DNA of 16,704 bases from an uncultured Comamonadaceae bacterium (GCA_937893415.1 CALBWZ010000317.1:1-16704), one strand, 5' to 3'. Counted from the first letter of the stretch, positions 1 through 7,883 are shown. Notes: generated from the sequence alone by a model not told the origin. Numbers and translations: made by a program.

Positions 1-526
1 GCAACTCATCTCTAACGCCGCTGTCTAGCACGCGGTCAGCTTCGTCCAGCACCACGTGGCGCAGCATGTGCAAGGCCACACCGCCGTTGTCGATTAAGTC
101 CAGCAAGCGTCCTGGTGTGGCCACCAGCACAGAGGCGCCTGCACGCAAACCCATGAGTTGTGTGTTGATAGATGCCCCGCCAACAGCGGTCACAACGCGC
201 AGCGGGGTGGTGTGTCGTATGCGCACGGTTTTAATGAGGTCAACCAAGGCGTGGCTGACCTGTTGTGCCAATTCCCGTGTGGGCACCAGTACCACTGCAT
301 ACACACCACCGCCAATCTCTGGCAGTGGGACGTGGTGAAGCGGTTGCAACAACGACAGGCCAAACGCCAAGGTTTTGCCCGACCCAGTTGGGGCCAGGCC
401 AATGCCGTCGTTTGCTGCAAAGTGCGCAGGGATAACACGGCGCTGCACCGGCGTAGCCGATTCAAACCCCAGCGTTGTCAGCGCCTCTAGCCACATGGGC
501 TCTAGCCCTAAAGCTTTAAAAGACAT
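1..526 (-). CDS. DEAD-box ATP-dependent RNA helicase, N-terminal part (cut by window edge)
   Basis: Reading leftward from the ATG at 526-524 gives 175 residues with no stop before the window edge, so only the first RecA-like domain is present. Motifs in order are a Q-motif region (GFESATPVQ, residues 20-28), Walker A variant APTGSGKT (45-52), PTRELA (82-87), GG (116-117), TPGR (137-140) and DEAD (161-164). These define a DEAD-box helicase that unwinds short RNA duplexes using ATP; the RhlE-like group is the closest by eye, but the C-terminal domain needed to subtype it is missing. In family members the usual Walker A is AQTGSGKT, so the proline here is a small deviation. The Shine-Dalgarno is weak (AAGG about 12 bases upstream). 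It reads in the same direction as the FAD dehydrogenase gene, with a REP-like palindrome pair between them. Confidence 0.93.
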   Translation of the reverse strand, partial: MSFKALGLEPMWLEALTTLGFESATPVQRRVIPAHFAANDGIGLAPTGSGKTLAFGLSLLQPLHHVPLPEIGGGVYAVVLVPTRELAQQVSHALVDLIKTVRIRHTTPLRVVTAVGGASINTQLMGLRAGASVLVATPGRLLDLIDNGGVALHMLRHVVLDEADRVLDSGVRDEL

Positions 527-546
527 AACGGTATAAACCTTAAATA

Positions 547-620
547 TTAGGGTCAGATCCTAATTAAATTGTTTGTTGCAGGGCCAATTAGGCAGTTAAT
601 TGGGTTCTGACCCCAATTAA
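547..620. repeat. REP-like pair of inverted palindromic units
   Basis: Two copies of one imperfect palindrome face each other. Unit 1 (547-567) has stem TTAGG (547-551) and CCTAA (559-563). Unit 2 (596-620) has a perfect 9-bp stem, TTAATTGGG (596-604) and CCCAATTAA (612-620). The 21-base unit 1 matches the reverse complement of 600-620 at 18 of 21 positions, and both contain the core GGGTCAGA. Unit 2 overlaps the stop codon of the FAD dehydrogenase gene. Head-to-head GGGTCAGA-type palindromes resemble REP/BIME elements mobilised by RAYT (Y1) transposases; that link is inferred. There is no T-run, so it is not a classical terminator. Confidence 0.6.
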
Positions 621-2398
621 TTGGCTGCTATGGCTTCGGCTAGTTTGATGCCGTCGACGGCGGCTGATAGGATGCCGCCGGCGTAGCCTGCGCCTTCACC
701 ACCAGGGTATAGGCCACGCACGGTGGGGCTTTGTAGTTGCTCGTCTCTGTCTATGCGCAGGGGCGAAGATGTTCGCGTTTCTAGGCCGGTCATGATGGCG
801 TCCGCCATGTCAAAACCTTTGATTTTTTTACCGAAAGCGGGCAGGGCTTCACGCATGGCGGTGACGGCAAATGCGGGCAGTATGTCGGCCAAGTTAACCA
901 ATTTGACGCCGGGCTGGTAGCTTGGCGTCACGCTGCCCAGCGAGGTGCTGGCGGTGTTGGCCAAGAAGTCAGCCACGCGTTGGGCGGGTGCGCAGTAGTC
1001 GTGCCCACCAGCGGCAAAGGCGTTGCGCTCAAGTTCTCGTTGCAGCACGATGGCGGTGAGCGGGTGCGGGTTGGCTGCAGCCGCGAGCCTAGCTTGTGCG
1101 TCTTCAAACAATGTTGCCCCTAGCGTGTCACCAAAGGAGGCCATCCAAGCCGCTTGCGTCATGGGTGCGTCAGCGGGGGTGATGTCCACCACAATGCCGG
1201 CGTTGGCATTGCGCTCGTTGCGCGAGTATTGGCTCATGCCGTTGGTGACCAAGTGGCCAGGCTCTGAGGTGGCCGCCACCACAGTACCGCCTGGACACAT
1301 GCAAAAGCTGTACACCGCGCGTCCGTTGCTGGCGTGGTGCACCAGTTTGTAGTCGGCCGCACCCAACAAGGGGTGGCCTGCGTGTCTGCCCCAGCGAGAC
1401 GCGTCTATGACGCTTTGCGGGTGCTCAATCCGCACACCAATTGACAGGGGTTTGGCGTGCATGGCCACACCTTGTTGGTACAGCACGGCAAAGGTGTCGC
1501 GCGCACTGTGACCCAAGGCCATGACCACGTGTTGGCTGGCTAGATCGTAGGTGCTGCCATCTGCCAGAACGGACACACGCACACCGCGAACACGCTGGTG
1601 TTCGTCAAGCAGCAGCTCGTCAACTTGCTGGCCAAAACGAATGTCGCCGCCCAAATCTGTAATGGTTTGGCGCATGTGCTCTACCACTTTGACGAGTTTG
1701 AAGGTGCCTATGTGGGGGTGGGCTTCATACAAAATGTCGGCGGGCGCGCCCGCGGCTACAAACTCGTTCATGACCTTGCGTCCTAAAAAGCGCGGGTCTT
1801 TAATTTGGCTGTAGAGCTTACCGTCAGAGAACAAGCCTGCGCCGCCTTCGCCAAACTGTACGTTGCTGTAAGGGTTGAGTGTGTTGTGTCGCCACAGTCC
1901 CCAGGTGTCTTTGGTTCGCTGGCGCACGTTTTGCCCTCGCTCTAAGACTATGGGCTTGAGTCCCATTTGCGCCAATACCAATGCAGCAAACAGGCCGCAC
2001 GGTCCAAAACCCACCACGACGGGGCGCGGCATGTTTAAACGCGCAGGTGTCAAAACAGGTGGGTACCAACCCATGTCTGGCGTGGCTTTAATGTGTGGGT
2101 GGGGTGTGCACAGTGCCAGCACATCGCCTTCTTGCTCGGTATCAACCAGCGCAAGGTCAACGATGTAGACGGCTTGCAAGCGGGCTTTGCGCGCATCAAA
2201 GCTGCGTTTGAAGACGTGTAGGCTGGCAATGTCGTTAGCGGCGATGCCCAGCGCCGTGGCTGCAAGTTCTGTGAGTTTGGCCGTGGGATGGCCGACAGGC
2301 GCACGGTCGGCGTCTGTTTCTGTAGGGGCGTCTGCGGCCCGTCTGTGGTCGACGGGCACGTCTTCTAGGCCGAGCTTGAGCTCAGACAAGCGAATCAT
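617..2398 (-). CDS. FAD-dependent dehydrogenase of COG2509 type
   Basis: The protein has 593 residues. A dinucleotide-binding motif GFGPCG lies at residues 130-135, with the acidic end of the second beta strand in VLERG (151-155). It is followed by the block QFGEGGAGLFSDGKLYSQIK (181-200), which is typical of uncharacterised FAD-dependent dehydrogenases related to E. coli YdhS. The N-terminal 120 residues form a separate small domain (FKRSFDARK, 63-71) also typical of the family. A C-terminal GLYPGGEGAGYAGGI segment closes the FAD site. Function and substrate are unknown. I chose the ATG at 2398 because it has an AGGA about 9 bases upstream and gives the family N terminus; the reading frame stays open to 2665 but would then run through rnpB. 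The stop codon lies inside a REP-like palindrome. Confidence 0.9.
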   Translation of the reverse strand: MIRLSELKLGLEDVPVDHRRAADAPTETDADRAPVGHPTAKLTELAATALGIAANDIASLHVFKRSFDARKARLQAVYIVDLALVDTEQEGDVLALCTPHPHIKATPDMGWYPPVLTPARLNMPRPVVVGFGPCGLFAALVLAQMGLKPIVLERGQNVRQRTKDTWGLWRHNTLNPYSNVQFGEGGAGLFSDGKLYSQIKDPRFLGRKVMNEFVAAGAPADILYEAHPHIGTFKLVKVVEHMRQTITDLGGDIRFGQQVDELLLDEHQRVRGVRVSVLADGSTYDLASQHVVMALGHSARDTFAVLYQQGVAMHAKPLSIGVRIEHPQSVIDASRWGRHAGHPLLGAADYKLVHHASNGRAVYSFCMCPGGTVVAATSEPGHLVTNGMSQYSRNERNANAGIVVDITPADAPMTQAAWMASFGDTLGATLFEDAQARLAAAANPHPLTAIVLQRELERNAFAAGGHDYCAPAQRVADFLANTASTSLGSVTPSYQPGVKLVNLADILPAFAVTAMREALPAFGKKIKGFDMADAIMTGLETRTSSPLRIDRDEQLQSPTVRGLYPGGEGAGYAGGILSAAVDGIKLAEAIAAN

Positions 2399-2455
2399 GA
2401 TGGGGTTCCTGTGGGGGCTTGTGGTTATCAAGCAAAGGGAAGCGACAGGCAATGG

Positions 2456-2484
2456 GCTCTGAGTCATTGCAAAGAGGTTATTAT
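2456..2484 (+). promoter_or_regulatory. Candidate promoter of rnpB
   Basis: A good -10 element, TATTAT (2479-2484), lies 7 bases before the predicted RNA 5' end at 2492. The -35 region at 17-base spacing (2456-2461) is poor. The position fits transcription starting exactly at the mature 5' end. The -10 is inferred from spacing and not otherwise supported. Confidence 0.45.
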
Positions 2485-2491
2485 CGTCTGC

Positions 2492-2848
2492 GTGAAGCCA
2501 GCTAGGTCGTCGCTGGTGCATAAGCCGAAAGGCTGCACTGGAGGAACGTCCGGACTGCATAGGATAGCGTAGCAGGTAACACCTGCGCACCGACCGCCTG
2601 CAAGGGCCTAAGGTGACGATTAGAGCAACAGAGACGAGCCGCTTTAGTGCGGGTGAAACGGGCAATCTCTACGCGCAGCAATACCAAATAGGCCAACACG
2701 CACAACCTTGTGTTGTGCAAGCTGTGATCCGCAGATTGTTGGCGGGTAGGTAGCACCGAGCCGCTTGGGCGACCAGCGGCCCAGATGAATGGCGACCAGG
2801 GTGGTGTTACAACCACTTCACAAAATCCGGCGTATCGGCTGGCTTCAC
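2492..2848 (+). ncRNA. rnpB: RNase P RNA, bacterial class A
   Basis: This is the catalytic RNA that removes the 5' leader from tRNA precursors. The ends form a perfect 11-bp P1 helix, GTGAAGCCAGC (2492-2502) with GCTGGCTTCAC (2838-2848). The conserved core is present: GGAGGAACGTCCGGACT (2540-2556), the AGCAGGTAACACCTGC hairpin, AGAGCAACAGAGA, GGTGAAACGGGCAA, the CAGATGAATG segment, and the 3' core ACAAAATCCGG (2820-2830). The two P4 strands (2546-2554 and 2826-2833) pair at all eight positions, with a bulged U at 2549. Length is about 357 nt, normal for class A. A T-rich run (2851-2859) follows. The gene is divergent from the FAD dehydrogenase and convergent with the NUDIX-MBL gene. Ends are good to a few bases. 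Confidence 0.95.
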
Positions 2849-2859
2849 ACTTTTTCTTT
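2838..2859 (+). terminator. Probable rnpB 3' end: P1 strand plus T-rich run
   Basis: The 3' strand of the P1 helix is followed directly by a T-rich run (TTTTTCTTT, 2851-2859). No second independent hairpin is visible, so the P1 helix itself may provide the stem. Confidence 0.4.
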
Positions 2860-2913
2860 GCATCGAAAATGCCTGGCCTTCCTAAGCCTAAGCCGACGCT
2901 GTTTGCATGCGGT

Positions 2914-4542
2914 TTAGCCAGTCGATGAATCTCTCAGGTGCTCTATGTGAGCACGCATGGAATGCTTGGCCAACGGCCACAGCGCCGTGGGTGTGTCGTC
3001 ATACGCCATGGCCACCCAGTCATCCTCGTTACCTTGTGGGGTGTGCGCCATGGCGGCGGCTACTTTGGCTTCGCGGCGCAGGCGATGCGCTGTCAATGCC
3101 GCGATCTGTGCGACGGCTTGGTCCAGTACATAGCCGTGTGCTGGCAATATAAATGACTCGCTGGCGCTGCACAGCGCGCTTAGTTTGTCTAGGGAGTGCA
3201 GGTAATCACCCATGTGGCCATCAGGTGGACTGATGATGGTGGTGCTGCCATTGAGTATGTGATCGCCGGCAAACAACAAGCCGTCCTCTTCTAACCAGAG
3301 ACAAATGTGGTTGGCCGTATGCCCCGGGGTGTAGACCACTTGCATGCGGTGGGTGTGCGTATCGCCCGTTAGCTCAATCCACTCACCATCCCCCAGTACA
3401 CGTTGAGGCGCAAATACGCTGTCTGGTCTAGAGTGTGGCCCGCTGGCTACGCCAGCAATGGCAGGCGGTGTGGCGCACAGTTGCTGTAACAGTGGCGCGC
3501 CTGGTGAGTGGTCAGGGTGGGAGTGGGTGCACACAATGAGTCGTATGTCACCCGCACAAGCGTCAAATAACCGCTGCTGGTGCGCGGCATCCGCTGGGCC
3601 TGGGTCAATCACGATGTAGCCGGTGTCTGGCGTGCCCACGGTGTAGCTGTTGGTGCCTGGCCCTGTCATCATGCCGGCGTTGGGCGCGGTCAGGCGTTGC
3701 ACGTTGCGCAGCAGCGCAACTGGCGTGTCGTGCTGCCACTTGAGTTCATGCACTATCTGACCGTGCGGAGAGACCAAGGCCAACTCACCAAAAGGCTGCT
3801 CGTGCTCCATGTGGCGAGTTTCTTTGCCGTTGAGCAGCCCGGCGCGTGGGCAGCTGGTAAACAAGGGTTGCTCGCTGTGACAGGTCTCCAGCAGCTGCGC
3901 CACGCTGTCAAAATCTTGCAGTTTGTCTAGCGTGCGAATAGTTGGAAAAATGATGAAAAAATTACCAGCCTTGAAGCGTTGCAAAGCCTCGCTTGGGCGC
4001 ACCCACACCGGTTCAAACTGCTCAGATTCATCGGCCACTGGCGTTTGGTTGGGCGGCATACGGGCCACCAAAAAAGGCACGTCATAGCGCTTTGGTAAGT
4101 CGCGGTCGGTGATCCAGCGTGCAAACATAAACACGGTGTCGCCACGCAATTGCCAGCCCAGCGCTTGGGTTTGGGCATAAAAGTCGCCTGAGCGATCCAT
4201 GGCTGCGACATCAGCACTGGTAGCCCAAACGCCTTGTGCATTGGTGGCCAGCAGCACGCCCAACTCTTCAAAGCTTTCGCGTACGGCGGCCAATGCTGCG
4301 GTTTGCAAAGTTGAGTTTTGGGTGGCGCGGTATCGGCTGTGGTTGTGCGGTTGGCCATCTGCCGGGTCTATATGCCCACCAGGAAAGACATAAGCGCCGG
4401 GGGCAAAGCTGGCGGTCATAGATCGACGCGTCATCAATACCTCTATGCCAAGCTCGCCGTCGCGCACCAACATGACGGTGGCAGCGGGTTTGGCAACGGG
4501 GATGTCGCGTGTGGGGTGGAGTTGCATGTGTAAGCGTGGCAT
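2914..4542 (-). CDS. NUDIX hydrolase fused to a LACTB2-like metallo-beta-lactamase-fold hydrolase
   Basis: From the ATG at 4542 the protein has 542 residues and two domains. The N-terminal half (about 18-220) is a NUDIX domain with FPGGHIDP (53-60) and RESFEELG (88-95). The box is split by an insert of roughly 20 residues between GG and RE, as in NUDT7/NUDT19-like enzymes. The C-terminal half (about 285-490) is an MBL fold: GPGTNSY (294-300), HSHPDH (340-345), GHT (407-409), AGD (425-427) and PAHG (467-470) supply the usual metal ligands. Each half should hydrolyse a substrate, a nucleotide-linked or CoA-linked phosphate and an ester-type bond respectively, but neither substrate is visible. 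The start is uncertain: no good Shine-Dalgarno precedes 4542, the ATG at 4527 is an alternative, and longer frames would overlap dapF. The gene is divergent from dapF. Confidence 0.88.
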   Translation of the reverse strand: MPRLHMQLHPTRDIPVAKPAATVMLVRDGELGIEVLMTRRSMTASFAPGAYVFPGGHIDPADGQPHNHSRYRATQNSTLQTAALAAVRESFEELGVLLATNAQGVWATSADVAAMDRSGDFYAQTQALGWQLRGDTVFMFARWITDRDLPKRYDVPFLVARMPPNQTPVADESEQFEPVWVRPSEALQRFKAGNFFIIFPTIRTLDKLQDFDSVAQLLETCHSEQPLFTSCPRAGLLNGKETRHMEHEQPFGELALVSPHGQIVHELKWQHDTPVALLRNVQRLTAPNAGMMTGPGTNSYTVGTPDTGYIVIDPGPADAAHQQRLFDACAGDIRLIVCTHSHPDHSPGAPLLQQLCATPPAIAGVASGPHSRPDSVFAPQRVLGDGEWIELTGDTHTHRMQVVYTPGHTANHICLWLEEDGLLFAGDHILNGSTTIISPPDGHMGDYLHSLDKLSALCSASESFILPAHGYVLDQAVAQIAALTAHRLRREAKVAAAMAHTPQGNEDDWVAMAYDDTPTALWPLAKHSMRAHIEHLRDSSTG

Positions 4543-4570
4543 ATGTAGATTGTGCAACGCATGGAAAGGC

Positions 4571-4600
4571 TTGGCGTTGTACTTGGTGACAGTCGATAAT
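4571..4600 (+). promoter_or_regulatory. Candidate dapF promoter
   Basis: TTGGCG (4571-4576) and GATAAT (4595-4600) are separated by 18 bases. The -10 matches the sigma-70 consensus at 5 of 6 positions. Only six bases separate it from the dapF ATG, so transcription would start at or very near the start codon. Confidence 0.45.
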
Positions 4601-4606
4601 GTGGCC

Positions 4607-5509
4607 ATGCACATCAAGTTCACAAAAATGCAAGGCGCTGGTAACGACTTTGTCGTGCTGGACGAAACACAGGGCGAGTTGGGTTTGAACAAGGCCCAAT
4701 ACCGGTGGCTGGCTGATCGCCATTTTGGTGTGGGTGCCGATCAAATTTTGTCGGTTCGTCCACCCAGCTCTGCTGAGGTTGATTTCAACTACGTGATCCA
4801 CAACGCCGATGGCGGCGAGGTGGAAAACTGTGGCAACGGCGCCAGGTGTTTTGTACGTTACGTGCGCAGCCACGGGTTAACCGATAAATCAACCATACGC
4901 GTGCAATTGCCGAAGGGCCAAATTGAGCTGAGTGAAAACGCGCAGCAGTTGGTGCGTGTGGATATGGGCAAGCCCAGTTTTGACATGGCCGATGTTGGCT
5001 TTGAGGCCCGTGACCTAAGTCCACAACCGGTGGGCAGTTGGCAGGCTTGGCACCTAGATGCCACTGGTGGCGCGCAGCGACAGGCGGCTGCAGGCGTGGT
5101 GTGGCCTGCCATCATGCAGCTTGGCGTGGTGTCAATGGGCAACCCACACGCCGTTCAAGTGGTTGACGATACCGAGCTGTCACCCGTTCACGCCTGGGGC
5201 CCGTGGCTGGAGTCTCACCCACGTTTTACACGCCGTGTGAACGCTGGATTTATGCAAGTTGTAGAGCGCAACCGTATCAAATTGCGCGTCTATGAGCGCG
5301 GTGCAGGTGAGACATTGGCCTGTGGCACTGGCGCATGTGCCGCCGTGGTGGCTGGCATACGTTGGGGATTGTTAGATGCGAGCGTGCAGGCGCACACCCG
5401 AGGCGGCGACCTGCTCATAGAGTGGGCTGGTTTGGGCCACGCGGTATTTATGACTGGCCCCGCGACGACTGTCTTTGAAGGTGCCGTTGATGTGCCTGAC
5501 CTTGCCTGA
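4607..5509 (+). CDS. dapF: Diaminopimelate epimerase
   Basis: The 300-residue protein converts LL-diaminopimelate to meso-diaminopimelate, the last epimerisation before lysine and the cross-linking residue of peptidoglycan; it acts in the cytoplasm without cofactor. Both catalytic cysteines are visible: C75 in the block [16 protein letters not shown] (66-81) and C239 in [11 protein letters not shown] (234-244). The start is fixed by the family N terminus [14 protein letters not shown]; the open frame extends upstream to 4445, but that part is antisense to the NUDIX gene. Length is slightly above the usual 270-290, mostly from a central loop (about 150-168). No Shine-Dalgarno precedes the ATG. 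It heads the dapF-DUF484-xerC cluster seen across proteobacteria and supplies the substrate used by murE at the other end of this window. Confidence 0.97.
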   Translation: MHIKFTKMQGAGNDFVVLDETQGELGLNKAQYRWLADRHFGVGADQILSVRPPSSAEVDFNYVIHNADGGEVENCGNGARCFVRYVRSHGLTDKSTIRVQLPKGQIELSENAQQLVRVDMGKPSFDMADVGFEARDLSPQPVGSWQAWHLDATGGAQRQAAAGVVWPAIMQLGVVSMGNPHAVQVVDDTELSPVHAWGPWLESHPRFTRRVNAGFMQVVERNRIKLRVYERGAGETLACGTGACAAVVAGIRWGLLDASVQAHTRGGDLLIEWAGLGHAVFMTGPATTVFEGAVDVPDLA

Positions 5510-5577
5510 GTCACTCGATCTGCACGTTAGACTGGTTTTCATTCAATAAATTTGCGCACACCTTAGCGATTAAACGT

Positions 5578-6252
5578 ATGACCGACAACACACTGCCCCC
5601 AATTACCGAAGATGACATTGCCGAGTATTTGACCCATACGCCGGACTTCTTTGAGCGCCACGCCGACATGCTGGCTGGCGTGCAACTGACCAGCCCACAC
5701 AGCCACCGCGCCATTAGCCTGCAAGAGCGCCAAGCCGAGATGTTGAGAGGCAAGGTGCGCGACCTTGAGCTCAAAGCTGCAGAGATGATTCGTTATGGCA
5801 AACACAACGTGGACATAGCCGACAAGCTGCAAGACTGGACAGTGGCCTTGCTGAGGGCGCGCGACGCCGAGGACTTGGTGCGTGTGGTAACCACCGAGTT
5901 GGCTGCTATTTACAACATGCCTCAAACAGCACTGCGCTTATGGGGTGTCGACAGTGCGTTCGTCAGCAACGACTTTGCCGCAGCGGTGGAGACAGCAGTC
6001 AAAGACTACGCCAATGATTTGGTGCAGTCTTACTGCGGCGTGCGTCGCGAATTGCCGTTGCTGAACTGGTTGGCCGATGGCGATGCGGTGAGGTCCATGG
6101 CGGTGGTGCCGCTGCGCTCAGGTGAGCAAGTGTTTGGTTTGCTGGTGCTGGCGTCTGACGATGAGGCACGGTTTACCGCCGATATGGGTACCTTGTTTTT
6201 AGAGCGTATAAGCGCCCAGGCCAGTTCGGCTTTAAGCCGCTTGCTGCCCTAA
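5578..6252 (+). CDS. DUF484 family protein (YigA-like)
   Basis: The product has 224 residues. The N-terminal block ITEDDIAEYLTHTPDFFERH is the hallmark of DUF484, followed by a likely helical coiled-coil (about 40-75) and a GAF-like C-terminal domain. Its biochemical role is unknown. It sits between dapF and xerC, the same place as yigA in E. coli, 68 bases after dapF and 3 bases before xerC. The tight spacing suggests co-transcription and translational coupling with xerC. No strong Shine-Dalgarno is visible at the ATG. The DUF484 call rests on the N-terminal motif plus synteny. Confidence 0.9.
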   Translation: MTDNTLPPITEDDIAEYLTHTPDFFERHADMLAGVQLTSPHSHRAISLQERQAEMLRGKVRDLELKAAEMIRYGKHNVDIADKLQDWTVALLRARDAEDLVRVVTTELAAIYNMPQTALRLWGVDSAFVSNDFAAAVETAVKDYANDLVQSYCGVRRELPLLNWLADGDAVRSMAVVPLRSGEQVFGLLVLASDDEARFTADMGTLFLERISAQASSALSRLLP

Positions 6253-6255
6253 CGC

Positions 6256-7260
6256 ATGACCGTCATGAGTGCGCATATACAAGCTTACTTAGACTATGTG
6301 CGGTTTGAAAAACGCCTAAGTGAGCGAACGTACACGCTGTACCACGATGACTTACTGATTTTGCAACGCATGTTGAACACCATGTTTGTGCACGAGGCCG
6401 ATGGGTTTGACGTGCTTGGTGTGCAACCCATGCACATTCGCCGTCTGGTGGCCAGCCTGAACAGCCAAGGCCGCAACGGCACTGGGATTGCCCGCATGTT
6501 GTCGAGTTGGCGGGGTTTTTATAAGTGGGCAGGACAGCACAAGTTAGTGGGTAGCAACCCAGTGCAGGACATTCGAGCGCCCAAAACAGCCAAGCCCTTG
6601 CCCAAAGCATTGAGCGTGGACGACGCGGTGCAACTCGCCTCTTTCAACAACCTGCAAGCTGACCCGGCTTTAGAGGCGCGGGATGTGGCGATGGTCGAGC
6701 TGCTATACGGCAGCGGCTTGCGGCTGAGCGAGCTATTGGGCTTGGACGTGCAAGCCAGCCAAGGCGCGCGGGGTTGGGTTGACATGCGCGCAGGTGAGGC
6801 CCAGGTGTTAGGTAAAGGCGGCAAGTGGCGCAGTGTGCCGGTGGGGGCCAAGGCCGCCGCTGCCTTGCAAGCTTGGCTGGCCATACGCCTGCAATGGGTC
6901 AAGCCCGGACAGGCAAGCAAGGCGCAGAGCGAACCAACCAAACGCAGCGCCTACGACCAGTCCACCCCACAAGCGGCTGTATTTGTGAACCAGCGTGGCC
7001 AGCGCTTGAGCCCTCAGCATGTACGGGTGTGTTTGCGCAAACGTGCGGTACTGGCAGGTACGCCTACAGCTGTGCACCCGCACATGCTGCGCCACTCGTT
7101 TGCCAGCCATGTGCTGCAGTCCAGCGGTGATTTACGCGGCGTACAAGAGCTCCTTGGCCACGCCAATATCAGCACCACCCAGGTGTACACGAGGCTGGAC
7201 TTTCAGCATCTCGCGGTTATTTACGACCAAGCGCACCCCAAAGCTAAAAAAAACTCGTAG
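6256..7260 (+). CDS. xerC: Tyrosine recombinase XerC
   Basis: XerC works with XerD to resolve chromosome dimers at dif during division. The N-terminal SAM-like core-binding domain spans about 1-105 and the catalytic domain about 118-330. The catalytic set is complete: R156 (GSGLRLSEL), K187 (LGKGGK), H276 and R279 (HMLRH), H302 (GHANI) and the nucleophile Y311 (TQVYTRL). At 334 residues it is about 35 longer than E. coli XerC; the excess is mainly an insert at about 208-240 (rich in Q, K and S) between beta strands of the catalytic domain. The gene begins 3 bases after the DUF484 stop; the internal ATG at 6265 is an alternative start. The XerC rather than XerD call follows from the dapF-DUF484 neighbours. 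Confidence 0.95.
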   Translation: MTVMSAHIQAYLDYVRFEKRLSERTYTLYHDDLLILQRMLNTMFVHEADGFDVLGVQPMHIRRLVASLNSQGRNGTGIARMLSSWRGFYKWAGQHKLVGSNPVQDIRAPKTAKPLPKALSVDDAVQLASFNNLQADPALEARDVAMVELLYGSGLRLSELLGLDVQASQGARGWVDMRAGEAQVLGKGGKWRSVPVGAKAAAALQAWLAIRLQWVKPGQASKAQSEPTKRSAYDQSTPQAAVFVNQRGQRLSPQHVRVCLRKRAVLAGTPTAVHPHMLRHSFASHVLQSSGDLRGVQELLGHANISTTQVYTRLDFQHLAVIYDQAHPKAKKNS

Positions 7261-7263
7261 CAA

Positions 7264-7306
7264 TTGCGCAATGTTAGATACGGTTGTCTAAAAACACCTA
7301 ACATTG
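7264..7306 (+). promoter_or_regulatory. Dyad between xerC and the DsrE-like gene, overlapping a weak promoter
   Basis: A perfect 9-bp inverted repeat, CAATGTTAG (7269-7277) and CTAACATTG (7298-7306), encloses 20 bases. A competing shorter hairpin, TTAGA (7274-7278) with TCTAA (7287-7291), shares its left arm. A weak promoter-like pair, TTGCGC (7264-7269) and TCTAAA (7287-7292) at 17-base spacing, overlaps it. No T-run follows, so it looks more like an operator or mRNA leader structure than a terminator. Confidence 0.35.
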
Positions 7307-7372
7307 GTATGCAATGTAGTGCGAGGTCATCAGATAGGCTGCTGACGGGTTCACTTGTAGGAGAAACAAGCT

Positions 7373-7804
7373 GTGAAACACATGATTCAGTCCGTATTAC
7401 TAGCTCTGAGCTTGGCTTTGGGTTGTGGCGCAAGCGCCCAAGCCGATGAGCCCGTCAAAGTGGTGTACCACATGACCGATGGGGTTGAGCAGGCCGCCCG
7501 CGGTTTGCAAAACATTAAAAACCATTTGGCGGCTGATTCCAGCGCCAAAATTGTGGTGGTTGGTCACGGCAAAGGCATTGACTTTATGTTGATGGACGCC
7601 CAAACACCAAAAGGTGGCAAGTTCGAAGGCTTGGTCTCTGGCTTGGCCGCACAAGGTGTGGAGTTTCGTGCGTGCAACAACACCTTGGTAGGGCGCAAAA
7701 TTGACCCGGGTTTGTTGCTGTTGGAAGTCAAAGTGGTTCCCTCGGGTGTGGCCGAAGTGGCGCGTATACAAGCCAAAGAGGGTTATGTATATCTCAAGCC
7801 TTAA
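7373..7804 (+). CDS. Secreted DsrE/DsrF-like protein
   Basis: The 143-residue protein starts at GTG 7373, chosen because AGGAG (7359-7363) lies 9 bases upstream; the next ATG (7382) is too far from it. Residues 1-24 form a signal peptide with a hydrophobic core and a likely signal peptidase I site after AQA (24), so the protein should be periplasmic. The mature part has the DsrE-like alpha/beta pattern (KVVYHMTDG, KIVVVGHGKGIDF, GVEFRACNNTL) with one conserved-position cysteine, C101. DsrE-family proteins are linked to sulfur-carrier or persulfide chemistry, but secreted single-domain members are uncharacterised. A second cysteine, C18, lies in the signal peptide; the preceding residues (ALG) make a poor lipobox. 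A terminator follows 80 bases downstream, so this is probably a single-gene unit. Confidence 0.85.
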   Translation: MKHMIQSVLLALSLALGCGASAQADEPVKVVYHMTDGVEQAARGLQNIKNHLAADSSAKIVVVGHGKGIDFMLMDAQTPKGGKFEGLVSGLAAQGVEFRACNNTLVGRKIDPGLLLLEVKVVPSGVAEVARIQAKEGYVYLKP

Positions 7805-7883
7805 GCCAAGCCGCTAGCGCCACAGAAGATTGGGTGCACTTGGTGCCGTGGCAGCCAGGGTCTACCTGGTTGCGTTGACTCAT

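Noticed and set aside
2399-2665. N-terminal extension of the FAD dehydrogenase frame
   Set aside because: It would run antisense through the 5' part of rnpB, and the family N terminus with a ribosome site begins at 2398.
4445-4606. N-terminal extension of the dapF frame
   Set aside because: It overlaps the NUDIX gene on the other strand, and the conserved DapF N terminus begins at 4607.
4543-4692. Longer start for the NUDIX-MBL gene
   Set aside because: It would overlap the start of dapF and adds residues that do not look like part of the NUDIX fold.
7373-7430. Lipoprotein signal in the DsrE-like protein
   Set aside because: C18 is preceded by ALG, a weak lipobox, while AQA at 22-24 is a good signal peptidase I site.
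7805-7880. Possible tRNA or small RNA with the hairpin CCAGG-GTCTA-CCTGG (7855-7869)
   Set aside because: No cloverleaf can be formed, and the segment is better read as the 3' untranslated part before the terminator.
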